Shown in pieces: positions 18,231-28,080 of a DNA stretch of 40,813 nt. The DNA lies in assembly GCA_021802205.1 (NCBI GenBank), contig JAKAAT010000010.1, forward strand, positions 1-40,813, given 5' to 3'. The notes under the pieces were generated by a model. The model ran no database searches and had not been told where the DNA came from. It saw only the letters and a list, made by a program, of their open reading frames with translations. The translations under genes and the position numbers were made by a program. The number at the start of each line of letters is the position of its first letter. Positions within the stretch are counted from its first letter, which is position 1. The DNA comes from Thermoplasmata archaeon (lineage in GTDB: Archaea; Thermoplasmatota; Thermoplasmata; Thermoplasmatales; Thermoplasmataceae).

Positions 18231-20027
18231 TTATTCGTCTGTGACCCCACCTGTAGACTGATATTCCTTTAATTTATCAGTATGATATCCGGTGTTTATG
18301 GCAATGAAATATATTGCAAGACTCATGATTGCAAATACGATATAATCAGATGGATATGGAATAATATTTATGCCCAGGGACCCGTAATAGGACATTATTC
18401 CAAGAAGTATGCTGTATATGACAACCCAAATGGATGCCCTGAGATGTACTAATGCTCTGCCCTCCGAAAGCCTGTAAAGTGAATAAGGCGTCACTACAAT
18501 TGTGGCTGAAAATAGTGTAAAATATGCAACGAATGGTGCAAGAGAAAGTGCATACACTACACCTATGAATATAAATATCGCCCAGTATACCAGAGAAAAT
18601 AAAGCGGAAGTTTTTAGTGATATCCCGAATGTTTTCCTGCCATAATTGCTCAGCAGGAATATTGGAAATCCTCCGTCTACTATTAAAAGAAGAAGAGATA
18701 CTATGTTCCATCCGGAGAAGTAAACCAGAAGGGATGCAATCACAAATCCCAGCGGAGCCATTACTGTTAGAAATGGAGTTTTATATGGCCTCTCCATATC
18801 CGGTGCTGTCTTTCTTAAGGATGTATTTGTAATTCCTGCAGCAAGGTATGCAAATACCGTGAATGATGAGTTTATTCCCACAAGGGCATACCAGCTGGGG
18901 AATGGGAGCAAGAACATTGCACCAATTATGAATGTAACAACAAGGGAAATCCACGGTGTCCTGAATCTCGGGTGGATTCTTCCGAAGAAATCGGGAATAT
19001 AATTCATTTTTGCCATTCCGTAAAGGGACCTTGCAGAAGAACCAACATAGACGCCGAGAGTCGCAGCCGATGATATTACAGCAACGATAATCAGGAATAT
19101 TGAAAATCCCACCAGCAGATAAACATTTATTGAATTGAAGGCGTAGTAAAATGGGTTTGCCGACCATGTTGAAGTAAGCAGTGCACTCCAGTCACCAACC
19201 GGTACTCCTGCTGCCTTCCAGTTGATAGCACCTATAAATGCTATCTGCAATAATATATAAGTTGCCATTGCGGCAAGCATGGCGCTTATCATACCCAGCG
19301 GCACTGACCTCTTGGGATTTTTAGTTTCTCCTGCATAATCAAGACCCTGCCTGAATCCTTCATAGGAGAATATTACGCCGGCAGGAACCATGGCAGCAAA
19401 TATTGATGATGAACCGTATGGTAGAAATCCCTGTGGTAAGGCAAAGAAATTCTTTGCATGGAATATGAATGCAAATACAAATATGATTGTAAGAATTATT
19501 GCAGCCATTTTGAACCATGTCATTATTGCATTGGATTTTCCGAATATGTTTACTCCCACATACTGGATTATAATAAATATTGCAAGAAGTGCCAGTGCAA
19601 GAACAACTCCTGTAGGGGTCAGAAGTGATATTGACGAATTGTATATTCCAGGTATGTAACTGCTCAAAAATCCTGTGAGTGCAGCTGCTTCAACCGGTGG
19701 TGTTGCTATGGCACCTATCATATAAGCCCAGCCAAGGTAGAAATTGCTTACAGGACCGTGTGAGAACTCGTTGAATCGGACAAGTGAGCCGCTATATGGG
19801 AAAAGAGTTCCGAGCTCACTGAACACCAGTGCAAGAATAATAAAGAATACACCTGCAACAACCCATGTGAGTATGGCTCCTGGCCCAGCATATGCAGGAC
19901 CTGCTAAAACACCCAGAAGCCAACCAGAACCCACCATTCCGCTGAAGCTGATTAGAAATATATCTACTGAGGATAATGATTTTTTCAATTTCTGATTTGA
20001 ACTATTAGAATTACCTGAATTGTTCAT
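18231..20027 (-). CDS. APC-superfamily amino acid permease
   Basis: 598 aa, about 12+ TM segments; SSVDIFLISFSGMVGSGWLLG and FSYEGFRQGLDYAGETKNPKRSVPLGM. Confidence 0.92.
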   Translation of the reverse strand: MNNSGNSNSSNQKLKKSLSSVDIFLISFSGMVGSGWLLGVLAGPAYAGPGAILTWVVAGVFFIILALVFSELGTLFPYSGSLVRFNEFSHGPVSNFYLGWAYMIGAIATPPVEAAALTGFLSSYIPGIYNSSISLLTPTGVVLALALLAIFIIIQYVGVNIFGKSNAIMTWFKMAAIILTIIFVFAFIFHAKNFFALPQGFLPYGSSSIFAAMVPAGVIFSYEGFRQGLDYAGETKNPKRSVPLGMISAMLAAMATYILLQIAFIGAINWKAAGVPVGDWSALLTSTWSANPFYYAFNSINVYLLVGFSIFLIIVAVISSAATLGVYVGSSARSLYGMAKMNYIPDFFGRIHPRFRTPWISLVVTFIIGAMFLLPFPSWYALVGINSSFTVFAYLAAGITNTSLRKTAPDMERPYKTPFLTVMAPLGFVIASLLVYFSGWNIVSLLLLIVDGGFPIFLLSNYGRKTFGISLKTSALFSLVYWAIFIFIGVVYALSLAPFVAYFTLFSATIVVTPYSLYRLSEGRALVHLRASIWVVIYSILLGIMSYYGSLGINIIPYPSDYIVFAIMSLAIYFIAINTGYHTDKLKEYQSTGGVTDE

Positions 20028-20103
20028 TTTGACCTTAATTGTAGCATCCGTATATAAATATATTTACACGAAATCCGGAGTATGTTCGTAAATACATTGA
20101 ATT

Positions 20104-21360
20104 TTATTTTAAAAATCCACTGATCATTGTATCCAGTGTACTGCGCTTCCTGATAAGTATATCACTATTATGGTCTATTGCAACCTCCGCAGGAGTACCA
20201 AGAAGATTATAATTGGATGCCATGGATGAAACATAGGCACCGGCATTGAGTATTAATGCTAAGTCTCCGGTCTTTACATCCGGAAGTAATATATTTTTGG
20301 CAAGGTAATCTGTATTCTCACATACCTGGCCGGCTATATCCGATAAAGTTATGTATTCTGAATCAACATATCCGGGTATTTTTATTTCATGATGCGCGCC
20401 GTAGAGTGGTATCCTGATCATTGTATTCATACCGGTATCTATTCCTATAATCTTATGATCAGAATTCTTAATGGATGTTATCGATGAAACAAGTATGGCA
20501 GCATCTGAAATAATATACCTTCCAGGTTCTATGATAAGTTCTGATGATTTGAAGTATCCCCTATTCTTAAACTTTGAAAAATTTTCTTTAATATAATCGG
20601 CTGTCCTTGCCAGATCCAGAGGTTTTGTATGCAAATCATATGGCACTCCGAATCCCCCACCGATATCCAGGAAAGAAAATTCAATTCCAAGTGCGTCTGA
20701 TATTTTAGCTGCTATGTCAAAGAATCTTTCGGTGGATTCCTTAAAAAATTCATGGTCAAGAACATTCGATCCAGTCATCATGTGGATTCCGAATCTTCTG
20801 GCACCGTATTTTTTTGCAGACTTGTATGCCTGAAGTGCATCTTCTGGCGAAATTCCGAATTTTACGTCATGCCCTGCGGTTGTAATTCCTGCAAATTCTC
20901 CCCTTCCAATACCAGGATTTATCCTGAAAGAAACTATTTCAGGTAAATGTCCACTGATAAGCTCCATCTGTCCCTGATAGTCGAAATTAATAGTTATTCC
21001 CAATCTTGAAATCTGAAAAAGTTCAGCTTCAGAAAGATTATTCGGTGTTGCAATTATGTGATAAGGGTTAGCCCCAGCGCTAAGTGACAGTTGTACCTCA
21101 TTCAAATTTGCTGCATCTATGCCTGCACCATTTTTAATAATATATGAAACTATGAAAGGATTATAATTCGCCTTAACTGCATAATGTATTGCAATACCAT
21201 CAAATGCTATTTTTAGATTTTTTATATTTTCAATGATTCTTCTCATGCTATATATGATAAGAGGAGTTTTATATTTTGAACATAACTGTTTTATGTTAAA
21301 TCCATTGTATACTGAATAATCATCGCTTAAATATGGATAATGTACAAATCCTTTTTCCAT
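20104..21360 (-). CDS. lysA: Diaminopimelate decarboxylase
   Basis: 418 aa PLP fold-type III decarboxylase; HYAVKANYNPFI (PLP lysine), FRINPGIG, FLDIGGGFGVPY, IIEPGRYIISDAAILVSSI, GQVCENTDYLAK. Confidence 0.88.
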   Translation of the reverse strand: MEKGFVHYPYLSDDYSVYNGFNIKQLCSKYKTPLIIYSMRRIIENIKNLKIAFDGIAIHYAVKANYNPFIVSYIIKNGAGIDAANLNEVQLSLSAGANPYHIIATPNNLSEAELFQISRLGITINFDYQGQMELISGHLPEIVSFRINPGIGRGEFAGITTAGHDVKFGISPEDALQAYKSAKKYGARRFGIHMMTGSNVLDHEFFKESTERFFDIAAKISDALGIEFSFLDIGGGFGVPYDLHTKPLDLARTADYIKENFSKFKNRGYFKSSELIIEPGRYIISDAAILVSSITSIKNSDHKIIGIDTGMNTMIRIPLYGAHHEIKIPGYVDSEYITLSDIAGQVCENTDYLAKNILLPDVKTGDLALILNAGAYVSSMASNYNLLGTPAEVAIDHNSDILIRKRSTLDTMISGFLK

Positions 21361-21431
21361 ATTACATTATCTTAAAAATGAACAAAAACTTTTCCTATTT
21401 CATTAATTGTTTTATATTAAAGTACTAATGC

Positions 21432-21773
21432 TCAAAAATAATTGATAACAAGGGCAACAATCATATAAATCACTCCATCCATTATAAAAATAAGTGTCAT
21501 TATTAACTGCTGCCGGTTTATATACTTAACATCAAATTCCCCCACCTGTTTTTTTTCTTCCATAACTTCTCGGAGATAGTTTCTGGCACCGAAGTCCCAC
21601 CATGCGCCGAAGAAGAATATAACAAATGCTAATAAAAAAATAATCAATGGCATTGTACCACGATAATTAAAGGATTTATAAAAATAAAATGGCAATGGGG
21701 CTAGCATTATTGCCATTAAAATTATTAATGGGATAATAGCGAATTTTGCTCTTATTTTAACTATATCCTTCAT
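21432..21773 (-). CDS. Small membrane protein, about 3 TM, unknown function
   Basis: 113 aa hydrophobic ORF; start overlaps the end of the ABC ATPase gene by 17 nt, suggesting operon membership. Confidence 0.7.
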   Translation of the reverse strand: MKDIVKIRAKFAIIPLIILMAIMLAPLPFYFYKSFNYRGTMPLIIFLLAFVIFFFGAWWDFGARNYLREVMEEKKQVGEFDVKYINRQQLIMTLIFIMDGVIYMIVALVINYF

Positions 21774-23874
21774 TTTTCAGGTGTTCCAGTTCATTCTGCT
21801 CGAAATGGCATTTATACCAGTGTTCACCGTTTGATTTAACAGGCGGAACCGTATCCTTACAGATTTTCTGCCTGTAAACGCAACGGTCATAAAATCTGCA
21901 TCCTTTAGGAATATCGATAGAATTGCCTATTTCACCTATGATATCTATATGACCTGGATTCCATGATGGATCCGGATTTGGAACAGATTTTATCAAAGCC
22001 TTTGTATACGGATGTAACGGTGACTTTATGATATCATCAGCTTTGCCACCCTCAACCATGGAGCCAAGATACATTACATATATCCTGTCCGCCAGGTAAT
22101 AAACAGATGCAATATCATGTGAAATATATAAAATAGACATGCCCCGTTCGATTCTTATCTTATTAAGCCTGTTCATGAACGATGCCCTTAAGGATACATC
22201 AAGCATTGACGTGGGCTCATCTGCAACAATAAACTTTGAATTTATTACCGTTGCCCTTGCGATTCCTACTCTCTGTTTTTCTCCTCCAGAGAGTTCATAT
22301 GGGAATCTATCCATATATGCCTCCACAGGGAAAAGATCAGCATTCGCAATGGATGCTTTCACGGCTTCCTGCATCTCCATAACATCCTTCGTTATGTGGT
22401 TTCCGATCATGGGTTCTGATACCGTATTGAATACTGTCATTTTAGGATTTAATGAATCGAAAGGGTCCTGAAATATCATCTGAGTATTTTTCCTGAACTC
22501 AATATAATCTTTATGATTGGATTTTAATTTATTTACATATACGAAGTCATTTTCATTGAAATAATATTTTATATTCCCGGAAGTCGGTTTTAAAAGTCCT
22601 ATCAACAGTCTGGCAAGAGTGCTTTTTCCTGAACCAGATTCACCAACAAGACCTACGATTTCTCCCTCCCGGATTTCCATGCTCACATCGCTTACTGCAT
22701 GTACTGAGGGTTTATCCTTTGAATATAATGCCGAGATTATATTTTTCTTTAAATCAAAGTTCTTGGTGAGGTGTTCTATTTCTATTAGCTTGGTATTTTT
22801 TATATAATTGTTTGCAAAATTGGGAGCTTTTGGATAATTCTGCGTTATATTTTTAGCAAAGTAGCATCTGCTGTAATGCATCCCATCTATATACTGAAGT
22901 TCTGGCTCTTCCGTTGTACATATAGAATCCTTCATGTAGCACCTGTCTGCGAATTTACATCCCTTAGGCAGATTTGCTGGATCAGGTAGTCTTCCCGGTA
23001 TTCCTTCAACATGCTGCCTTGCATTGGATAAATTTGGATAACTCTTCAGTAATTCTATTGTATATGGATTGTGTGAGTTTTTGTATATATCTGCAACAGT
23101 TCCATACTCCATTATAGCTCCGGCATACATTACTGCAATCTTATCAGCCAGCTGGGAGACAACACCGATATCATGGGATATTATAATAAATGACTTAATC
23201 CTCCCACTTTGCTTCAATCTTTTAAGGGTTGCAATAATTTCTGCCTGTGTTATTACGTCCAGACCGGTTGTGGGTTCATCTGCTATAACTATTTTGGGAT
23301 CAAGTGCAAGAGCCATGGCTATTACAGCCCTCTGCTTCATTCCTCCAGATAGTTCATGTGGATATGAATCTTTAACAGCCGGAGTAAGCCCTGCATCCTT
23401 CAATAGTTCCACAACTCTTTTCTCTATTTGATTTTTATCTAGATCTGTATGGATTCTGAACACTTCGCCTATCTGTCTTCCTATAGTATACACTGGATTG
23501 AAGGAGTTCATTGCACCCTGGAAGACCATTGAAATATCCTTCCATCTAATATCTCTTAACTTCTGATCCAGTAATTTAAGCCCCCTTTTGTTTTTGGGTT
23601 TATTTTCACTATCAACGTATTTATCATTATATAGTGAAACTGAGCCGGTAATGACAGCATTTTCAGGCAGCAATGATAAGATGGCCAGTGCAATTGTACT
23701 TTTTCCCGATCCTGATTCCCCTAGAATACCGAGAGACTGACCGTTTTCGATCTGCAGATTAACATTTCTGACTGCCTTAACCAGCCCACCGTAAACCTTG
23801 AAATCTATGCTTAAATTTTCAATATCTAGAAGTAAATTACTTTTTTGATATACATTTTCTTCCTGTTCAATCAT
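21757..23874 (-). CDS. Fused oligopeptide/dipeptide ABC transporter ATPase (two NBDs)
   Basis: 705 aa; two Walker A (GESGSGKSTIA, GESGSGKSTLA), two signature motifs (LSGGMKQR, LSGGEKQR), and two oligopeptide-ATPase C-terminal Cys clusters (KGCKFADRCYMKDSIC, KGCRFYDRCVYRQKIC). Confidence 0.95.
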   Translation of the reverse strand: MIEQEENVYQKSNLLLDIENLSIDFKVYGGLVKAVRNVNLQIENGQSLGILGESGSGKSTIALAILSLLPENAVITGSVSLYNDKYVDSENKPKNKRGLKLLDQKLRDIRWKDISMVFQGAMNSFNPVYTIGRQIGEVFRIHTDLDKNQIEKRVVELLKDAGLTPAVKDSYPHELSGGMKQRAVIAMALALDPKIVIADEPTTGLDVITQAEIIATLKRLKQSGRIKSFIIISHDIGVVSQLADKIAVMYAGAIMEYGTVADIYKNSHNPYTIELLKSYPNLSNARQHVEGIPGRLPDPANLPKGCKFADRCYMKDSICTTEEPELQYIDGMHYSRCYFAKNITQNYPKAPNFANNYIKNTKLIEIEHLTKNFDLKKNIISALYSKDKPSVHAVSDVSMEIREGEIVGLVGESGSGKSTLARLLIGLLKPTSGNIKYYFNENDFVYVNKLKSNHKDYIEFRKNTQMIFQDPFDSLNPKMTVFNTVSEPMIGNHITKDVMEMQEAVKASIANADLFPVEAYMDRFPYELSGGEKQRVGIARATVINSKFIVADEPTSMLDVSLRASFMNRLNKIRIERGMSILYISHDIASVYYLADRIYVMYLGSMVEGGKADDIIKSPLHPYTKALIKSVPNPDPSWNPGHIDIIGEIGNSIDIPKGCRFYDRCVYRQKICKDTVPPVKSNGEHWYKCHFEQNELEHLKNEGYS

Positions 23875-26054
23875 TTTCTTCCACCCAGTGTTGGATTTGC
23901 GACTTCATCTATGCCCCTGGAAATGAATATGAATGCTAGTATAAATAGCGTAAGTGCCACTATTGGAGGTATAGTAGCATAGGGATAAACAGTAATAGAA
24001 TAGAAATCACCCAGAAAAGAACTGAGCATTCCTCCCCATGTTGGTATCGATACACTAACCAGACCAAGAATTTCAAAACTAGACACGGCTGCCACAGCAC
24101 CACCTATATTGATAGCGGTGAGGTATACCAGTAATGTTCCCATGTTAGGCACAAAGTGCCGTTTCATGATGCTCAGTGTTTTAATATTTGATACCTTTGC
24201 AGATTCCACGAATGTTCTTGTCTTAACACTTCTTACAATACCTATAAGTGAGAAAGTGACAAAGGGCCACCCGAGCAATGAAAATATAAATATCAGGTTA
24301 ATAAGTGATGGACCAAGAACACTTGCTAGCACGATATATAATGGAAGTGTGGGTATTAAAAATATTGACAGTGCCAGAGTTTCCATGAAAGAGCTTACCA
24401 TTCCAGAATAATATCCAATGAACATTGCCACAACTAATGATATCAATATTGTCATTATCCCAGCAGCGAATCCTACTTCCAAATCAGGTGGAAAGCTATC
24501 TATAAACAAGGCAAATACATTATCGTGAGCTATGTTAGTTCCCAGTGGTAGAATAAGGCCAGAGACTGTATGGAACGTTGGCCCAAGTGAAACGGGATTA
24601 CCTTCGAAGCTATACATGATAATATTATTACCGCTTAAAAGTGCAATTGTCGGTCCGCTTCCATATGTTACATTATCAATTTTAAAACTATAAGGTTCTT
24701 CAAACATAATTGGATTGCCAACAGATGCCTTTAAATTTGAGTTCCATGAGTAGGGATATTTTTGAAATGCATTTATTAAATATATCATTTGCCCAGTTGT
24801 AGTATTGCTCAGTAAAAATTTGCCACTATGGTAATATTCAATATTATTAACTCCAAATGGTAATTTCGACTCTCCTGTTACCTGAACATTGCCTGTTTTA
24901 GATTTTGCAAGTGCATAATAATAGTTTCCAGATGAAATGATTAAATCCGATGGGAATCCATGTGACCCACGACTAACTCCTATTGCTGCAATAGTATGAG
25001 AAGCGGTATAAATAAAAGTTCTTGTTCCATTAATTAGATTTAATATATACAATGAGTTACCTGATGACATGAAAGCATCCTGATATCCGGGTTTCAGGTC
25101 AAAATATTGGTATTCTGCCGGAATTGCTAGCTGACCTATATTGAAAGAGTAGCTATTGTTAAATAGTAAAGCACCAGTAACATTCCATGCATCGATATTT
25201 TTTCCTCCCGTGACTATAACTTCCGGAGAATTGGGAGTTATAAAATTGTTACCAATGAAATATATATGCGGGGAACCTGTTAAACTTAATTTGTGAGACC
25301 ACAATTCATGTAAATTGTAAGTGTAATATTCATTTAAATACATCCCGGTGTTATTTTCTACTACTGCATATGTATAAGATCCATAGGGACAGCTGTCTAC
25401 AGTGGAAGTGGCTGCCATTACTTCATCAGTTACAAAACTTGGTTGACCGAATCTTGGGCTGTTTGTACTTACCATTGCTGTGACAATTGTACCATTTACA
25501 GAAATATGGGCGACTGGAAGGGCTTTAACGGAAGAACCGGAAGATGAGCATAATACATTATAAACGTATAAACTATGATTCGATGAGGCAAATATATCTG
25601 TTAAATATTGTAAACTGGTACTTTCAGGGGCAAACGCCATAAAATTTGTTACTGTACCATTGGTTTTAAACAGCAAACAGCTACTACCACTATCATTTGC
25701 GGTAATTGCAAATATTCCGTAGTTTTTTCCAGATTCCCCGGCAGTGAACATATAATAACTACCAGTCTTATATTCTCCTTCTGTAGCAGAAATTTTGTTC
25801 AACGAACTCTCTACTGTAAAATTCAGTTTTTTATCCTCCATAGTTACAGGTTTAAAATAATCCTCAGATGGTATTCCACTAAATGGATTACCATGAACAA
25901 GCACAGGTGCAAGTAAAGCGACAATAATGAAAGCTATTAATATATAAAGCCCTGCCTTGCCATACCACGATCTATAAAATACTTTAAACTGCTTTCGTAC
26001 ATTGTTCAGTTTAAATTTGATATTGTCTTTCAAAATTTTTGTATTTGTCTTCAT
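23871..26054 (-). CDS. Peptide ABC transporter permease, DppC-like, with a large extracytoplasmic insertion
   Basis: Start MKTNTKILKD at 26054 forms an ATGA overlap with the upstream permease stop. Single TM, then ~450-aa non-membrane region, then the DppC-type TM core with ...LGLVSVSIPTWGGMLSSFLGD. Confidence 0.88.
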   Translation of the reverse strand: MKTNTKILKDNIKFKLNNVRKQFKVFYRSWYGKAGLYILIAFIIVALLAPVLVHGNPFSGIPSEDYFKPVTMEDKKLNFTVESSLNKISATEGEYKTGSYYMFTAGESGKNYGIFAITANDSGSSCLLFKTNGTVTNFMAFAPESTSLQYLTDIFASSNHSLYVYNVLCSSSGSSVKALPVAHISVNGTIVTAMVSTNSPRFGQPSFVTDEVMAATSTVDSCPYGSYTYAVVENNTGMYLNEYYTYNLHELWSHKLSLTGSPHIYFIGNNFITPNSPEVIVTGGKNIDAWNVTGALLFNNSYSFNIGQLAIPAEYQYFDLKPGYQDAFMSSGNSLYILNLINGTRTFIYTASHTIAAIGVSRGSHGFPSDLIISSGNYYYALAKSKTGNVQVTGESKLPFGVNNIEYYHSGKFLLSNTTTGQMIYLINAFQKYPYSWNSNLKASVGNPIMFEEPYSFKIDNVTYGSGPTIALLSGNNIIMYSFEGNPVSLGPTFHTVSGLILPLGTNIAHDNVFALFIDSFPPDLEVGFAAGIMTILISLVVAMFIGYYSGMVSSFMETLALSIFLIPTLPLYIVLASVLGPSLINLIFIFSLLGWPFVTFSLIGIVRSVKTRTFVESAKVSNIKTLSIMKRHFVPNMGTLLVYLTAINIGGAVAAVSSFEILGLVSVSIPTWGGMLSSFLGDFYSITVYPYATIPPIVALTLFILAFIFISRGIDEVANPTLGGRK

Positions 26055-27043
26055 ACTCTCACCCTCGGATCTAACCATGCATGTATAAAATCTATAGAGG
26101 AATATGCTACAATAACAACTAAAGCCAAGATAAACAAACATGCCTCAATTACTGGATAATTCTCAATCAAAATATTCTCGTACAGTAATACGCCCATGCC
26201 CGGTATTTCAAAAATAATACCCGTTATAACTGCACCACTCATTAAAAGAGCGAATTCGAGTGCCATACGAGTTGATTCGGGAACCATTGCATTTCTGGCG
26301 GCGTGGTGAAACATTATTGATGATTGACTAACTCCCTTTGCCTTGGCTGTTTGTATGAAATCTTCACCGAGTACAGAAACCATAATACTTCTCATTGTAA
26401 TTAAATGACCCATAATTTCTATAATCAAAAGAGTTAAAATAGGCATAGTAAAATAGTGTATTAGAACGAGAAAACCACTAAATGATGGTGACTTAAGAAA
26501 AGGCCCTAACCTATAATGGGAAGCAGCCAAAGGGAATATTGGATAATAAACGGCAAATACGATATATACAATTATCGCCATAACAAAGAAAGGAATTGAA
26601 TTTAATATTGTTGCAGTAACTAATGTGGGACCTTCGGATCTCTTACCTCTGATAAATGCAGTCACTATTCCCAAAGGTATACCAAAGGCAAACGAACCAA
26701 TGGATGCCACCCCAAAAATTATAAGTGTATAGGGAAGTGCAGTCGCAATCATAGAATATATGCTTTGACTCAATTCGGCTGGATTATAGCCAAAGTGGAA
26801 TGTAAGCATTTGCTTTAGATATACTATAAAAGAGCTAAGTGCAAACTTATTATTTGGATTTATACCGTACATTTTATAAACACTATTTATAGCAGCCTTC
26901 GTAGGATGCTTTAAATTTCTAATATATAATTCCGCAGGATTACCTGGCATCAATCGTAATAATACATATAAAATAACGACAACGAATAAGGCCAAAAATA
27001 CCGCTTGGAGTATTTTTCTACTTATAAGGTAAACATTCATCAA
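26051..27043 (-). CDS. Peptide ABC transporter permease, DppB-like
   Basis: 330 aa; LLRLMPGNPAELYIRNL, TAKAKGVSQSSIMFHHAARNAMVP (EAA loop), AVITGIIFEIPGMGVLLYENIL. Confidence 0.92.
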   Translation of the reverse strand: MMNVYLISRKILQAVFLALFVVVILYVLLRLMPGNPAELYIRNLKHPTKAAINSVYKMYGINPNNKFALSSFIVYLKQMLTFHFGYNPAELSQSIYSMIATALPYTLIIFGVASIGSFAFGIPLGIVTAFIRGKRSEGPTLVTATILNSIPFFVMAIIVYIVFAVYYPIFPLAASHYRLGPFLKSPSFSGFLVLIHYFTMPILTLLIIEIMGHLITMRSIMVSVLGEDFIQTAKAKGVSQSSIMFHHAARNAMVPESTRMALEFALLMSGAVITGIIFEIPGMGVLLYENILIENYPVIEACLFILALVVIVAYSSIDFIHAWLDPRVRV

Positions 27044-27504
27044 TTATCAATAAAGCAATTAAAATCTTTTATAAAAACATTATGGAAAGACAATTGATTG
27101 TATATAAATAAGTACCTAGATTCCTATAATTAATTTACCTATTTCCAAGATATAATATTTAGGCCAATAAAAAGAAGTCATGAGTAGAACTACATAGATT
27201 TAAGAATTGGAGGTAATTGTTATTACACTTGAACTTTGAGGTTGTTATGGAAGACGGGCATCTTTCAACTTTATTTTTTACTTTATTCATAAAGTGAATA
27301 TCCATTTTTGAGTTTGCATTTTAGCATTCTATCGAATTATAAAGAGGTAATGAAATGTTAATAGTTCTGCATGTACATGACTGTATAAGGGATATGACAG
27401 ATGTAATAGTATATTATTATTTAAAAAAATGTACGGAATAAAATTGGGGATCCCAACGGGGTTTTAACGAATTATCACTACCACCATGTTAGGATATGAT
27501 ATAA

Positions 27505-27696
27505 TCGGTTATATCAGGGAGGAATATTTCGTGGGAATTATCAATAATTTATTATAAAAGACATTTAATAAATGATGCAAAATTTCATGAAATATTAAAC
27601 AGGTACAATAAGATATGCGATAAATATTCCTTCCAATTTATAGATGTCTCCAGGAAGGAGGTAATAAGGGAATATGCATCCCTTTATAAAGTATAG
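27505..27696 (+). pseudogene. Coding relic, unknown family
   Basis: Open frame without ATG: ...WELSIIYYKRHLINDAKFHEILNRYNKICDKYSFQFIDVSRKEVIREYASLYKV*; protein-like, upstream frame disrupted. Confidence 0.35.
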
Positions 27697-28080
27697 AAGA
27701 TATAAGTCCATTGGTATAGTACAGGTATTTTTTATGAGGAACTAATATTAAAAAATTGAGTATATGCAATATGAACATCCTATGAAATAATAATTAAAAC
27801 TACATTTACTTCTGGGAGGAAAGGATCAAAAATGAGAGAAAGCAATTATAGAAACCTCACTTATTCTGATAGAATAGGTATATGACAACTTTAAATTGAT
27901 GTATTTTTAATCAAGGTGATAGAAAAACGCATAAAGCAGATAGATCATCAATATAAAATAACTGTGATGATATAAAATTATTATAAATATAAGATTAGTT
28001 TACTTAAAAAATTAAAAAGAATTTTAATAGTTATAATTAAAAATGTTGAAATTAAAAATTTATTTAATAATAGATTAAGC

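Noticed and set aside
18346-19167. Minus-strand out-of-frame ORFs (18346-18711, 18781-19167) within the APC permease
   Set aside because: They overlap a clear permease in another frame and show Cys/His-rich shadow composition.
23871-26141. Full ORF-track start (26141) for the DppC-like permease
   Set aside because: The extra 29 residues (MFVYLGFSCYCSIFLYRFYTCMVRSEGES) overlap the dppB coding end; MKTNTK at 26054 gives a normal ATGA junction.
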